Source: Daphnia carinata
Taxonomy: Eukaryota > Arthropoda > Branchiopoda > Diplostraca > Daphniidae
Direction of reading: 5' to 3'
Assembly (NCBI RefSeq): GCF_022539665.2
Contig: NC_081338.1
Span: forward strand, 62,001-126,000
DNA length: 64,000 nucleotides
Shown here: positions 41,601-52,300 of the stretch, piece by piece
How positions within the stretch are numbered: the first letter of the stretch is position 1
Layout of the letters: every line of letters starts with the position of its first letter
The notes under the pieces: model-generated
Seen by the model: only the letters and a program-made list of their open reading frames with translations
Database searches by the model: none
Told to the model about the DNA's origin: nothing
Position numbers and translations under genes: made by a program

Positions 41601-44600
41601 TGTACAGCCTCCCCCAATCATGTCAGCAGACGATCGTCGGGGAGAGGAAATTCTGAAGAGGACCTCCAGATATGTCAAAAATCACCATCAAATCGGTCTA
41701 ATGTGGAAGGTCGATAATCCAGAGTTACCCGACAACCGGAGTATGGCGCTTAGCCGCCTTTTTCAAATTGAACGTCGCTTCAAGAGAGACCCCAGCTACG
41801 CCAAACGTTATGACGATGTCATACAAGAGTACATCAACCTTGGCCATGCTCGTCTCTTGTCTACTGAAGAAGCAAAACGGAGAACACCAAAGACAAATTA
41901 CATGCCTTATCATGGTGTTCAGAGCTCAACGAGCTCGACGACAAAAACAAGAGTGGTCTTCGACGGTTCGGCGGAGTGTGAAGGCACTTCCTTGAATAAA
42001 AATCTTCTTCGTGGTCCAAACTATCTCCTAAACTTGCTGGGAATAATCTTGCGCTTCCGCAAGCACAAAATTCCTATCAGCAGTGACATCGAGAAGATCT
42101 ATCATCAGGTTTTGGTTCCAGAAGAGGATCAAGATTCCTTTCGATTTTTGTACCGGTCACCAAACAGCGCGTTGCCACCGCTCACCTACAGGATGACAGT
42201 CCACGTCTTTGGGGCCGTCTCGTCACCGTCAACTTGTTTGTTTGCTTTAAACAAAACAGCAGAAGACCACAAAACGAAATTTCCAGATGCAGCAGCCAGC
42301 GTAAAAACAAGCTTTTACGTCGACAATTATCTGGATTCGTTCGAGTCGGAAGACGAGGCAATCAAACGGGCCCGCCAGCTAAAAGAACTGTTGCAGCTGG
42401 GGGGTTTTAATCTCACCAAGTGGTCATCGTCGTCAAGAAAGGTCCTGGCAGCGCTTAAACACTTAGGCTTGGCCAATCCAAAGCTGGATTTAGACCTGGA
42501 CAAATTGCCCATGGATCGAGCACTAGGGATTCTTTGGGACAGTGAAATTGACGCGTTCACGTTCAAGGTGGGAGAAAGGGTCCAGTCACACGCCACACCT
42601 ACGAAAAGAAATTTCGTAAGTGTGGTAGCTACAGTATACGATCCGTTAGGATTCGTTGCTCCAATGGTGTTCGCTATGAAAGTGATAATCCAGGAGGTAT
42701 GGCGAGCCAAGCTAGACTGGGATGAAGAGCTGCCCGAATCCTTGAAGTGCCAATTTCAAAGGTGGCGTCAAGGTTTGTCTAACTTAACAAGCATCACAGT
42801 TCCACGATGCTTAGTAAAGGAAGAGCGCCCAACAACCCAGCAAGTGCACATCTTCGCCGACGCCAGTCAACTAGGTTTCGGAGCAGTCGCATACGCGAGA
42901 ACAACGTACGCCAGTGAAAGGGTCGACGTGTCTTTCATCATGGCCAAAACGCACGTTGCACCGTTGAAGCAGCTTTCGATCCCTCGGCTTGAACTCCAAG
43001 GAGCCGTCGAAGCGTTACACTTGGCCATACTGATTTGCCGTGAGATGAACCTGGATTTGAGCCAAATCACGTTTCACGTCGACTCCCAGACCGTTCTTAG
43101 ATGGATTCATTCTGCCAATGTCAAATACGAAGTGTTTGTCGGCAATAGAATTGGGAAAATTCTAATGAACACCAATTGTCGGCAATGGCGTCACGTTCCA
43201 GGAACCATGAACCCAGCAGACGTTTGTAGCAGAGGACTGAATTCTGACAATCTTCAAGAGCTCCAGCAGTTTCATCAAGGGCCAGCCTTCCTATTGCGGG
43301 AACCCCCTTCATGGCCAAGGTGGGACCAGATTGATCAAGATGACCATCAAGATCCCGAAGCCATCCACGTCTACACAGTGAAAACGGAGCCGAGTGACAA
43401 CGTGATCGACCAGTGCGTAGAATACTATTCGAACAAAGTGCGCCTGGAACGAGTGCTTGCGTGGTGTGTGCGGTTTATCGTAAACTGTTGTGCCAAAGTG
43501 AAAAGGTCGAAGCTAATTTCAGGAGAGCTAACGCCGGTCGAAACTGAAACAACTCTGGCAATGTGCATTCGGCGTGCACAAGAAGTGGCATACCCCGAAG
43601 ATGTGTTGTTCTTAAAAAAGGGGAAAGAACTGCCAAACCGGTCAAAACTCAAGCAGTTTCGACCATTCATCGATGAACAACACCTGTTGCGTGTGGGCGT
43701 GCGAATTGGACAAGCACCTGTTGACTATGTCACAAGACATCCAGTGACTTTACCTCCAGAGGAACGCATCACAAGCTTGATAGTCTGGGATGCTCACGTT
43801 CGAAATTACCACATGAAGGCCGACCGCTTACTGTGCGAACTTCGAGCAATGTATTGGATAACCGGACGAAGGGTGATCAAGTCCATACTCAACAAGTGTA
43901 TTCCTTGCAAGCGGAGAGATGTACAGCCAATCACACCACTCATGGCTCAGCTACCCGTCCACCGCATAACGCCTTTCTTGCCTCCATTCGCCCATACAGG
44001 AGTCGACTATTTTGGTCCACTGACTGTCAAAGTAGGAGGGAGAGGGCGCTGGCATGAAAAAAGATGGATTTGCCTTTTTACGTGCCTTACAACCCGAGCA
44101 GTGCATTTAGAAGTGACTGCTAGCCTCAGTGCAGAGGCGTTTTTAATGGCCTTCTCTCGATTTTCCAGCATACGGGGAAAGCCAGTCGTTGTGTATAGCG
44201 ACAACGGTACGAATTTTGTAGCTGGAGAGAAGGAGCTGAACGAGGCAGTCGAGGAACTACGCAGCAACAAAGACTACCTGGAATCACAATTCACGTGTCG
44301 ACACATCGAGTGGCGCTTTTCCCCGCCGAGTGGACCTCATTTTGGAGGAGTTTGGGAGAGGCTCGTGCAATCGTACAAAAGAGCTATGAAAGTGACCCTC
44401 GGGAGTAGTGTCGTCAGTGATCAAGTCTTAAATACTGTTGTGGCTGAAGTAGGGGCATTACTCAATGCAAGACCACTAAGTCATCTCAGCGTAAACCCCG
44501 AAGATCCTGACCCTCTCACTCCAAACCATTTCCTGCACGCCAGACCAATGCCGTACTTCCCGCTGGCGTATGTCGATCTTAATAACACTGACATCTCGAA

Positions 44601-45003
44601 AAGCCAGTTTCTACATAGCCAACTTATTGTCAACCACTATTGGAAAAGATGGATCACCGAATGTCTACCGTACCTCACCGAAAGGAAAAAATGGGTCAAG
44701 AATCACAAAAACATCGAAGTGAATGACATTGTACTCGTTGTTTTTCCATTAAACCCTCGGGGGCAGTGGCCATTGGGAAAGGTAGTCGAAATTTTACCTA
44801 GTACATCCGACAATATAGTACGTGTAGCTAAAATAAAAATTTCCGGCGCAAAAAATACCTTGACTGTGACTAGATTATGCCTGCTGTTATCGCAAAATGA
44901 AATAACACTTGAAACTAGTCAGATGCCTTCTCTGCCAAAATCACTTAAATGTAAAGGGAAAGAAAAAAATCCATCCAATCACTGTAATCGACAATTAACG
45001 TGA
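38602..45003 (+). CDS. gag-pol: BEL/Pao gag-pol polyprotein
   Basis: 2133 residues from the ATG at 38602 (MSETQGIIEDPTKRE); the frame extends 24 bases further upstream without an ATG. The N-terminus has a duplicated ~30-residue segment (PTKREPTTAIKTAESGP, then PTKEEAEMALQIAEAGP). Coiled coil follows to about residue 330, then a Gag domain of the DUF1759 type (about 430-610) and a zinc-binding region (CFVCRGAIHKIEEC, CLRCLTGKHTSRAC, about 680-760). The A17-type protease has FLDSGSESTLI near 817. RT_pao has TRVVFDGSAECEGTSLN near 1113 and the active site YVDNYLDSF near 1238, where the second Asp of YVDD is Asn. RNase H has IFADASQLGFGAVAY near 1415. Integrase has an HHCC module (about 1730-1775), DYFGP, YSDNGTNFV and the Glu of VWERLV near 1917, followed by the DUF5641-type tail. 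Gag and pol are fused in one frame with no shift. The frame is intact. Confidence 0.95.
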   Translation: MSETQGIIEDPTKREPTTAIKTAESGPFHDGGSIGVISRPTKEEAEMALQIAEAGPNHHGGNLSHDPSIPNLTQSRGLRKREHTTLSTRIHDCIRQHRQGIRLSKGQLSIWRIELVRLFDSTMELHEKYVETVTNLPGKRRAECERWEVQFTTDHQSVLSEIDQHLASRSIASSSLASSVTINSTVAKASVKENSTVSVRIQQLETQARHTQDVLNRHGELLSDIVNDIKKSSLQAKRQSESLHAIEQILQSIHEVNEKSLATAEKKMDIRHKSAMGQMVEENESSSKKVEEKLEAMQKTSELQSKELERLKCLVQQTCAKLSRQCPEGENVSSQGRLNTSIQGMLSQRRKALGWPQGITPTSPPRAVNLLEQCKRGGTTGEQIDSLGATIDMSNDPSFSCQQQSRGDPKSDSSLVCQLVDSLKMSALPPLTITKFDGNPLNYQMFKSKFMTLYHNRCSDNGIRLAHLQELLATHVLNSVADCVHDPSKYEVVWHRLDQEYGHTTIMAQTHLNNLLRLPSVHPNDSASLKTFSNKLHGAVSALSNSGLASELESLCNLMHVVTKLPKTLRERWGGKVMKMHPAAPSIVDLDDWLTLQSKGSDFAKLMAGPPTLLPPPVVPKKNGKGYPTPYVSTINHVTTSTPETNLPQAKGGGLRVSPPNTTSFSQTRGNSTCFVCRGAIHKIEECNAFKQMSPTQRGETVFKAGRCLRCLTGKHTSRACRVKSIRCTVEECKYLGHSTLLHGSEFSTRNNASTSSDYKTTPESTPPRRVTFDNKVDEAFLGAVSRTGLNSPRQVLFKIVPVRLQHGEKFFNTFGFLDSGSESTLIRSDVARTQLGLAGPTTKINVTSYDGGVTPVNVHIVDFVISSRDGSTSFKARRAYAVDNLQVARNPTFSSAQAEAFPHLQGLKLPEVQSDQVTILIGLDVADAHDHSESRKPMEGSTGPVAFKTPFGWCLGGKVGPQCEQEQASRYVAHIASKEEESSLSELVERFWRLEAKDAVQPPPIMSADDRRGEEILKRTSRYVKNHHQIGLMWKVDNPELPDNRSMALSRLFQIERRFKRDPSYAKRYDDVIQEYINLGHARLLSTEEAKRRTPKTNYMPYHGVQSSTSSTTKTRVVFDGSAECEGTSLNKNLLRGPNYLLNLLGIILRFRKHKIPISSDIEKIYHQVLVPEEDQDSFRFLYRSPNSALPPLTYRMTVHVFGAVSSPSTCLFALNKTAEDHKTKFPDAAASVKTSFYVDNYLDSFESEDEAIKRARQLKELLQLGGFNLTKWSSSSRKVLAALKHLGLANPKLDLDLDKLPMDRALGILWDSEIDAFTFKVGERVQSHATPTKRNFVSVVATVYDPLGFVAPMVFAMKVIIQEVWRAKLDWDEELPESLKCQFQRWRQGLSNLTSITVPRCLVKEERPTTQQVHIFADASQLGFGAVAYARTTYASERVDVSFIMAKTHVAPLKQLSIPRLELQGAVEALHLAILICREMNLDLSQITFHVDSQTVLRWIHSANVKYEVFVGNRIGKILMNTNCRQWRHVPGTMNPADVCSRGLNSDNLQELQQFHQGPAFLLREPPSWPRWDQIDQDDHQDPEAIHVYTVKTEPSDNVIDQCVEYYSNKVRLERVLAWCVRFIVNCCAKVKRSKLISGELTPVETETTLAMCIRRAQEVAYPEDVLFLKKGKELPNRSKLKQFRPFIDEQHLLRVGVRIGQAPVDYVTRHPVTLPPEERITSLIVWDAHVRNYHMKADRLLCELRAMYWITGRRVIKSILNKCIPCKRRDVQPITPLMAQLPVHRITPFLPPFAHTGVDYFGPLTVKVGGRGRWHEKRWICLFTCLTTRAVHLEVTASLSAEAFLMAFSRFSSIRGKPVVVYSDNGTNFVAGEKELNEAVEELRSNKDYLESQFTCRHIEWRFSPPSGPHFGGVWERLVQSYKRAMKVTLGSSVVSDQVLNTVVAEVGALLNARPLSHLSVNPEDPDPLTPNHFLHARPMPYFPLAYVDLNNTDISKSQFLHSQLIVNHYWKRWITECLPYLTERKKWVKNHKNIEVNDIVLVVFPLNPRGQWPLGKVVEILPSTSDNIVRVAKIKISGAKNTLTVTRLCLLLSQNEITLETSQMPSLPKSLKCKGKEKNPSNHCNRQLT

Positions 45004-45223
45004 CTTGTAAAGCACCGCCCTCTAGTAGACACTTTTGTAATTGCCAAAGGGTAATTAAAATTATTCTTTCGAGCGTCGTCTGCCACTTTGTGAAATTCTC
45101 AGTCATCAGTGCCAGTCGACCTCTCAAATGTCCCAAATTTTCGTAGTGTCGAACCTGTGCCGAACTAATTGTGTTGAACCAAGTGCCAGTGTTTCATCCT
45201 AAATTGACAATCAAACAAGTAAA
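45004..45223 (+). other. Untranslated gap between the two BEL ORFs
   Basis: 220 bp without a supported ORF. A short pyrimidine-rich stretch and AG dinucleotides precede the second ORF, but no strong acceptor stands out, so how ORF2 is translated is unclear. Confidence 0.4.
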
Positions 45224-45811
45224 ATGAAAATTATAGACATCACAGAGATCGAAGATCGAAAAAAGGAGTTGTCGGCCCAGCTAAAAATCGCAATCCACAG
45301 CTACGAGGACGAAGAAAAGGAGGCCTGGAATCTCTTGACCTTTCGACCGTTAGATTCCAGCACAGTGCAACAAACAATAAGTGACATAGTTTCTACTCGA
45401 AACAAGAAGATTAAGTTGCTGTGTGAAGAGCTGATGAAAATTGGCTTCCCACGCTATCGCCCGAAGCAAGAATCGCCGCCATCAACGCCCACTCTCTCGC
45501 CACCAACAGTCACTGCCCCGCTGTTCACCCCGTCGGTGCCGTGCTTTGTCGACCACCCAGGACCCGTATTGCCCCATAACGTCGACCAATGTGATATCTT
45601 CATCAGCAAAATGACGGCCACTGAACGAGCACAATTGATTGCCCGGCGCTCGCTGTGCTTTCGGTGCTGGAAGAGAGGGGATTTTGTCGGGGAACAGAAA
45701 CATTTCGGGGCCAGTTGCACCCACATGCGACACTGCTCCCGCTGCAATAGTCCATCCCACCATCAGCTGCTTTGCAAAGCAAACTTCGTCACTCGTCAAA
45801 GCAACCAATAA
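45224..45811 (+). CDS. BEL accessory ORF: small zinc-knuckle protein resembling the element's own Gag zinc region
   Basis: 195 residues starting MKIIDITEIEDRKKELSAQL at the first ATG. The N-terminal ~75 residues are helical and charged, a Pro/Thr/Ser-rich linker follows (about 80-115), and the C-terminal ~65 residues contain CDIFISKMTATERAQLI, LCFRCWKRGDFV and CSRCNSPSHHQLLC. The order C..F..M..T.R, then LCFRC, C, C..C, HH.LL parallels the polyprotein's Gag region (CNAFKQMSPTQRGETVFKAG, CLRC, HSTLLH). It therefore looks like a separate, diverged Gag zinc module. Possible roles are RNA binding or interference with Gag assembly; both are hypotheses. The ORF is unbroken in a young element, which favours it being real. 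Confidence 0.75.
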   Translation: MKIIDITEIEDRKKELSAQLKIAIHSYEDEEKEAWNLLTFRPLDSSTVQQTISDIVSTRNKKIKLLCEELMKIGFPRYRPKQESPPSTPTLSPPTVTAPLFTPSVPCFVDHPGPVLPHNVDQCDIFISKMTATERAQLIARRSLCFRCWKRGDFVGEQKHFGASCTHMRHCSRCNSPSHHQLLCKANFVTRQSNQ

Positions 45812-45910
45812 CATGGCTTTCCGTCGACCTCCTTCGTCAAAATTTTCCCTTTTGTTTTCATGTTCCCCTTCTTTAAATGTTGTTTGTCGAAGCGTCAAAC
45901 AAGGGCCCGC

Positions 45911-46303
45911 TGTCACCGATTTAATCGGTGGGGGTAGGACCCGATAGAGGGCTCCCTTATGGGTCGACCGTCTTTTGTTTTTTTGTCCCTTTTTTTTTGT
46001 TTCTTTTGGGCATGACTGGTTCGACGGCCTCAGTACAATTTTGAGTATGTTTCCTTTAGTAACAATTTTCAGTTATCTAAAGAGTGTTCCAACAGCCCTT
46101 TCAAGTTGTTAAGAAAGTTGTCTTCATCTTGGAGTCTTCCTTGCCCTATTGTCAGCCGACATTCATGTCGAAACCCTCCTCAGTTTGTTTAAATACAGAG
46201 TCTAAAACCTTACGTAGCTCTCTAATTCTAAAAACCGGGAAGTCAGGGCTAAAGGACTGACTCAAATTAACGCAATTGCTATTCTCACGCGAGATACGCA
46301 ACA
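45911..46303 (+). repeat. BEL element 3' LTR
   Basis: 393 bp, matching 38009-38402 apart from one missing T (GAGG-GCTCCC) and two C/T differences. It is followed by the TSD CTATA and normal satellite. Confidence 0.95.
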
Positions 46304-49300
46304 CTATATTCGCATTGAATACACTTATATTTGATGCTGTTTGAATGTAGATATTGAAACTCACTGTATCACACTATATTCACATTGAATACACGTATAT
46401 TTGATGCTGTTCGAATGTAGATATTGAAACTCACTGTATCACACTATATTCACATTGAATACACGTATATTTTATACTGTTTGAAAGTAGATCATGAAAC
46501 TGATTCTACAACACTATATTCACATTGAATACACGTATATTTGATGCTGTTTGAATGTAGATATTGAAACTCACTGTATCACACTATATTCACATTGAAT
46601 ACACGTATTTTTCATACTGTTTGAATATAGATCAAACCTGATTCTATAACACTATATTTACATTGAATACACGTATATTTGATGCTGTTTGAATGTAGAT
46701 ATTGAAACTCACTGTATCACACTATATTCACATTGAATACACGTATGTTTGATACTGTTTGAATGTAGATCAAAACTGATTCTATAACACTATATTCACA
46801 TTGAATACACGTATATTTGATGTTGTTTGAATGTAGATATTAAAACTCACTGTATCACACTATATTCACATTGAATACACGTATATTTGATGCTGTTCGA
46901 ATGTAGATATTGAAACTCACTGTATCACACTATATTCACATTGAATACAGGTATATTTGATACTGTTTGAATGTACATCATGATGCTGATTCTATTACAC
47001 TATATTCACATTGAATACACGTATATTTGATGGTGTTTGAATGTAGATATTGAAACTCACTGTATCACACTATATTCAAATTGAATACACGTATATTTGA
47101 TACTGTTTGAATGTAGATCAAAACTGATTCTATAACACTATATTCACATTGAATACACGTATATTTGATGCTGTTTGAATGTAGATATTGAAACTCACTG
47201 TATCACACTATATTCACATTGAATACACGTATATTTGATGCTGTTTGAATGTAGATCATGATACTGATTCTATTACACTATATTCACATTAAATACACGT
47301 TTATTTGATGCTGTTTGAATGTAGATATTGAAACTTACTGTATCACACTATATTCACATTGAATACACGTATATTTTATACTGTTTGAATGTAGATATTG
47401 AAACTCAATGTATCAAACTATATTCACTTTGAATACACGTATATTTGATACTGTTTGAATGTAGATCATGAAACTGATTCTATAACACTATATTCACATT
47501 GAATACACGTATATTTGATGCTATTTGAATATAGATATTGAAACTCACTGTATCACACTATATTCACATTGAATACACGTATATTTGATGCTGTTTGAAT
47601 GTAGATATTGAAACTCGCTCTATCACACTATATTCACATTGAATACAGGTATATTTGATGCTGTTTGAATGTAGATCATGAAACTGATTCTATAACACTA
47701 TATTCACATTGAATACACGTATATTTGATGCTGTTTGAATGTAGATATTGAAACTAACTGTATCACACTATATTCACATTGAATACACGTATATTTCATA
47801 CTGTTTGAATGTAGATCAAAACTGATTCTATAACACTATATTCACATTGAATACACGTATATTTGATGCTGTTTCAATGTAGATATTGAAACTCACTATA
47901 TAACACTATATTCACATTGAATACACATATATTTGATGCTGTTTGAATGTAGATATTGAAACTCACTGTATAAACTATATTCACATTGAATACACGTATA
48001 TTTGATGCTGTTTGAATGTAGATATTGAAACTCACTTTATCACACTATATTCTTATTGAATAAAGGTATATTTGATACTGTTTGAATGTAGATCATGAAA
48101 CTGATTCTATAACACTATATTAACATTGAATACACGTATATTTGATGCTGTTTGAATGTAGATATTGAAACTCACTGTATCACACTATATTCACATTGAA
48201 TACACGTATATTTGATGCTGTTTGAATGTAGATCATGAAACTGATTCTATAACACTATATTCACATTGAATACACGTATATTTGATGCTGTTTGAATGTA
48301 GATATTGAAACTCACTGTATCACACTATATTCACATTGAATACACGTATATTTGATGCTGTTTGAATGTAGATCAAAAACTGATTCTATAACACTATATT
48401 CACATTGAATACACGTATATTTGATGTTGTTTGAATGTAGATATTAAAACTCACTGTATCACACTATATTCACATTGAATACACGTATATTTGATGCTGT
48501 TTGAATGTAGATATTGAAACTCACTGTATCACACTATATTCACATTGAATACACGTATATTTGATGCTGTTTGAATGTAGATATTAAAACTCACTGTATC
48601 CCACTATATTCACATTGAATACACGTATATTTGATACTGTTTGAATGTATATCATGAAACTGATTCTATTACACTATATTCACATTGAATACACGTATAT
48701 TTGATGCTGTTTGAATGTAGATATGAAACTCACTGTATCAAACTATATTCACATTGAATACACGTATATTTGATACTGTTTGAATGTAGATCATGAAACT
48801 GATTCTATAACACTATATTCACATTGAATACACGTATATTTGATGCTGTTTGAATGTAGATATGAAACTCACTGTATCACACTATATTCACATTGAATAC
48901 ACGTATATTTGATGCAGTTTGAATGTAGATATTAAAACTCACTGTATCACACTATATTCACATTGAATACACATATATTTGATGCTGTTTGAATGTAGAT
49001 CAAAACTGATTCTATAACACTATATTCACATTGAATACACGTATATTTGATGCTGTTTGAATGTAGATATTGAAACTCACTATATAACACTATATTCACA
49101 TTGAATACACGTATATTTGATGCTGTTTGAATGTAGATATTTAAACTCACTGTATCACAATATATTCACATTGAATACACGTATATTTGATGCTGTTTGA
49201 ATGTAGATATTGAAACTCACTTTATCACACTATATTCACATTGAATACACGTATATTTGATGCTGTTTGAATGTAGATCATGAAACTGATTCTATAACAC

Positions 49301-52300
49301 TATATTAACATTGAATACACTTATATTTGATGCTGTTTGAATGTAGATATTGAAACTGATTCTATAACAATATATTCACATTGAATACACGTATATTTGA
49401 TGCTGTTTGAATGTAGATCATGAAACTGATTCTATAACACTATATTCACATTGAATACACGTATATTTGATGCTGTTTGAATGTAGATATTGAAACTCAC
49501 TATATAACACTATATTCACGTTGAATACACGTATATTTGATGCTGTTTGAATGTAGATATTGAAAATCACTGTATCACACTATATTCACATTGAATACAC
49601 GTATATTTGATACTGTTTGAATGTAGATCATTGAAACTGATTCTATAACACTATATTCACATTGAATACACGTATATTTGATGCTGTTTGAATGTAGATA
49701 TTGAAACTTAACTGTATATAACACTATATTCACATTGAATACACATATATTTGATGCTGTTTGAATGTAGATATTGAAACTCACTGTATCACACTATATT
49801 CACATTGAATACACGTATATTTGATACTGTTTGAATGTAGATCATGATACTGATTCTATTACACTATATTCACATTGAATACACGTATATTTGATACTGT
49901 TTGAATGTAGATATTGAAACTCACTGTATCACACTATATTCACATTGAATACACGTATATTTGATACTGTTTAAATGTAGATCATGATACTGATTCTATA
50001 ACACTATATTCATCTTGAATACATGTATATTTGATGCTGTTTCAATGTAGATATGAAACTCACTGTATCAACACTATATTCACATTGAATACACGTATAT
50101 TTGATGCTGTTTGAATGTAGATATGAAACTCACTGTATCACACTATATTCACATTGAATACACGTATATTTGATGCTGTTTGAATGTAGATATTGAAACT
50201 CACTGTATCACACTATATTCACATTGAATACACGTATATTTGATGCTGTTTGAATGTAGATATTGAAACTGATTCTATAACACTATATTCACATTGAATA
50301 CACGTATATTTGATGCTGTTTGAATGTAGATATGAAACTCATTCTATCACACTATATTCACATTGAATACACGTATATTTGATGCTGTTTGAATGTAGAT
50401 ATTGAAACTCACTGTATCACACTATATTCACATTGAATACACGTATATTTGATGCTGTTTGAATGTAGATCATGAAACTGATTCTATAACACTATATTCA
50501 CATTGAATACACGTATATTTGATGCTGTTTGAATGTAGATATTGAAACTCACTGTATCACACTATATTCACATTGAATACACGTATATTTGATGCTGTTT
50601 GAATGTAGATATTGAAACTGATTATCACACTATATTCACATTGAATACACGTATATTTGATGCTGTTTGAATGTAGATATTGAAACTGATTGTATCACAC
50701 TATATTCACATTGAATACACGTATATTTGATGCTGTTTGAATGTAGATATTGAAACTCACTGTATCACACTATATTCACATTGAATACACGTATATTTGA
50801 TGCTGTTTGAATGTAGATATTGAAACTCACTGTATCACACTATATTCACATTGAATACACGTATATTTGATGCTGTTTGAATGTAGATATTGAAACTCAC
50901 TGTATCACACTATATTCACATTGAATACACGTATATTTGATGCTGTTTGAATGTAGATATTGAAACTGATTCTATCACACTATATTCACATTGAATACAC
51001 GTATATTTGATTCTCTTTGAATGTAGATATTAAAACTGACTGTATCACACTATATTCACATTGAATACACGTATATTTGATGCTGTTTGAATGTAGATAT
51101 TGAAACTCATGTATCACACTATATTCACATTGAATACACGTATATTTGATGCTGTTTGAATGTAGATCATGAAACTGATTCTATAACACTATATTCACAT
51201 TGAATACACGTATATTTGATGCTGTTTGAATGTAGATATTGAAACTCACTGTATCACACTATATTCACATTGAATACACGTATATTTGATGCTGTTTGAA
51301 TGTAGATATTGAAACTCACTGTATCACACTATATTCACATTGAATACACGTATATTTGATGCTGTTTGAATGTAGATATTGAAACTCATTGTATAACACT
51401 ATATTCACATTGAATACACGTATATTTGATGCTGTTTGAATGTAGATATTGAAACTCACTGTATCACACTATATTCACATTGAATACACGTATATTTGAT
51501 GCTGTTTGAATGTAGATATTGAAACTCATTCTATATCACACTATATTCACATTGAATACACGTATATTTGATGCTGTTTGAATGTAGATATTGAAACTCA
51601 CTGTATCACACTATATTCACATTGAATACACGTATATTTGATGCTGTTTGAATGTAGATATTGAAACTCATTCTATCACACTATATTCACATTGAATACA
51701 CGTATATTTGATGCTGTTTGAATGTAGATATTGAAACTCACTGTATCACACTATATTCACATTGAATACACGTATATTTGATGCTGTTTGAATGTAGATA
51801 TTGAAACTCACTATAACACTATATTCACATTGAATACACGTATATTTGATGCTGTTTGAATGTAGATATTGAAACTCACTGTATCACACTATATTCACAT
51901 TGAATACACGTATATTTGATGCTGTTTGAATGTAGATCATTGAAACTGATTCTATAACACTATATTCACATTGAATACACGTATATTTGATGCTGTTTGA
52001 ATGTAGATATTGAAACTCACTGTATAACACTATATTCACATTGAATACACGTATAGTTGATGCTGTATGAATGGAGAGATTGAAACTCACTGTATCACAC
52101 TATATTCACATTGAATACACGTATATTTGATGCTGTTTGAATGTAGATCATGAAACTGATTCTATAACACTATATTCACATTGAATACACGTATATTTGA
52201 TGCTGTTTGAATGTAGATATTGAAACTCACTGTATCACACTATATTCACATTGAATACACGTATATTTGATGCTGTTTGAATGTAGATATTGAAACTGAT

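Larger units (their letters stand above)
38009..46303 (+). mobile_element. Young BEL/Pao LTR retrotransposon with an extra 3' ORF
   Basis: 8,295 bp flanked by a perfect 5-bp TSD, CTATA (38004-38008 and 46304-46308). LTRs of 394 and 393 bp differ by one indel and two substitutions, so the insertion is recent. A tRNA-Phe primer site follows the 5' LTR. The single gag-pol ORF has the BEL/Pao domain order, and a 195-residue ORF lies between pol and the 3' LTR. The sequence before the 3' LTR (CAAACAAGGGCCCGC) is a poor polypurine tract. Confidence 0.95.
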
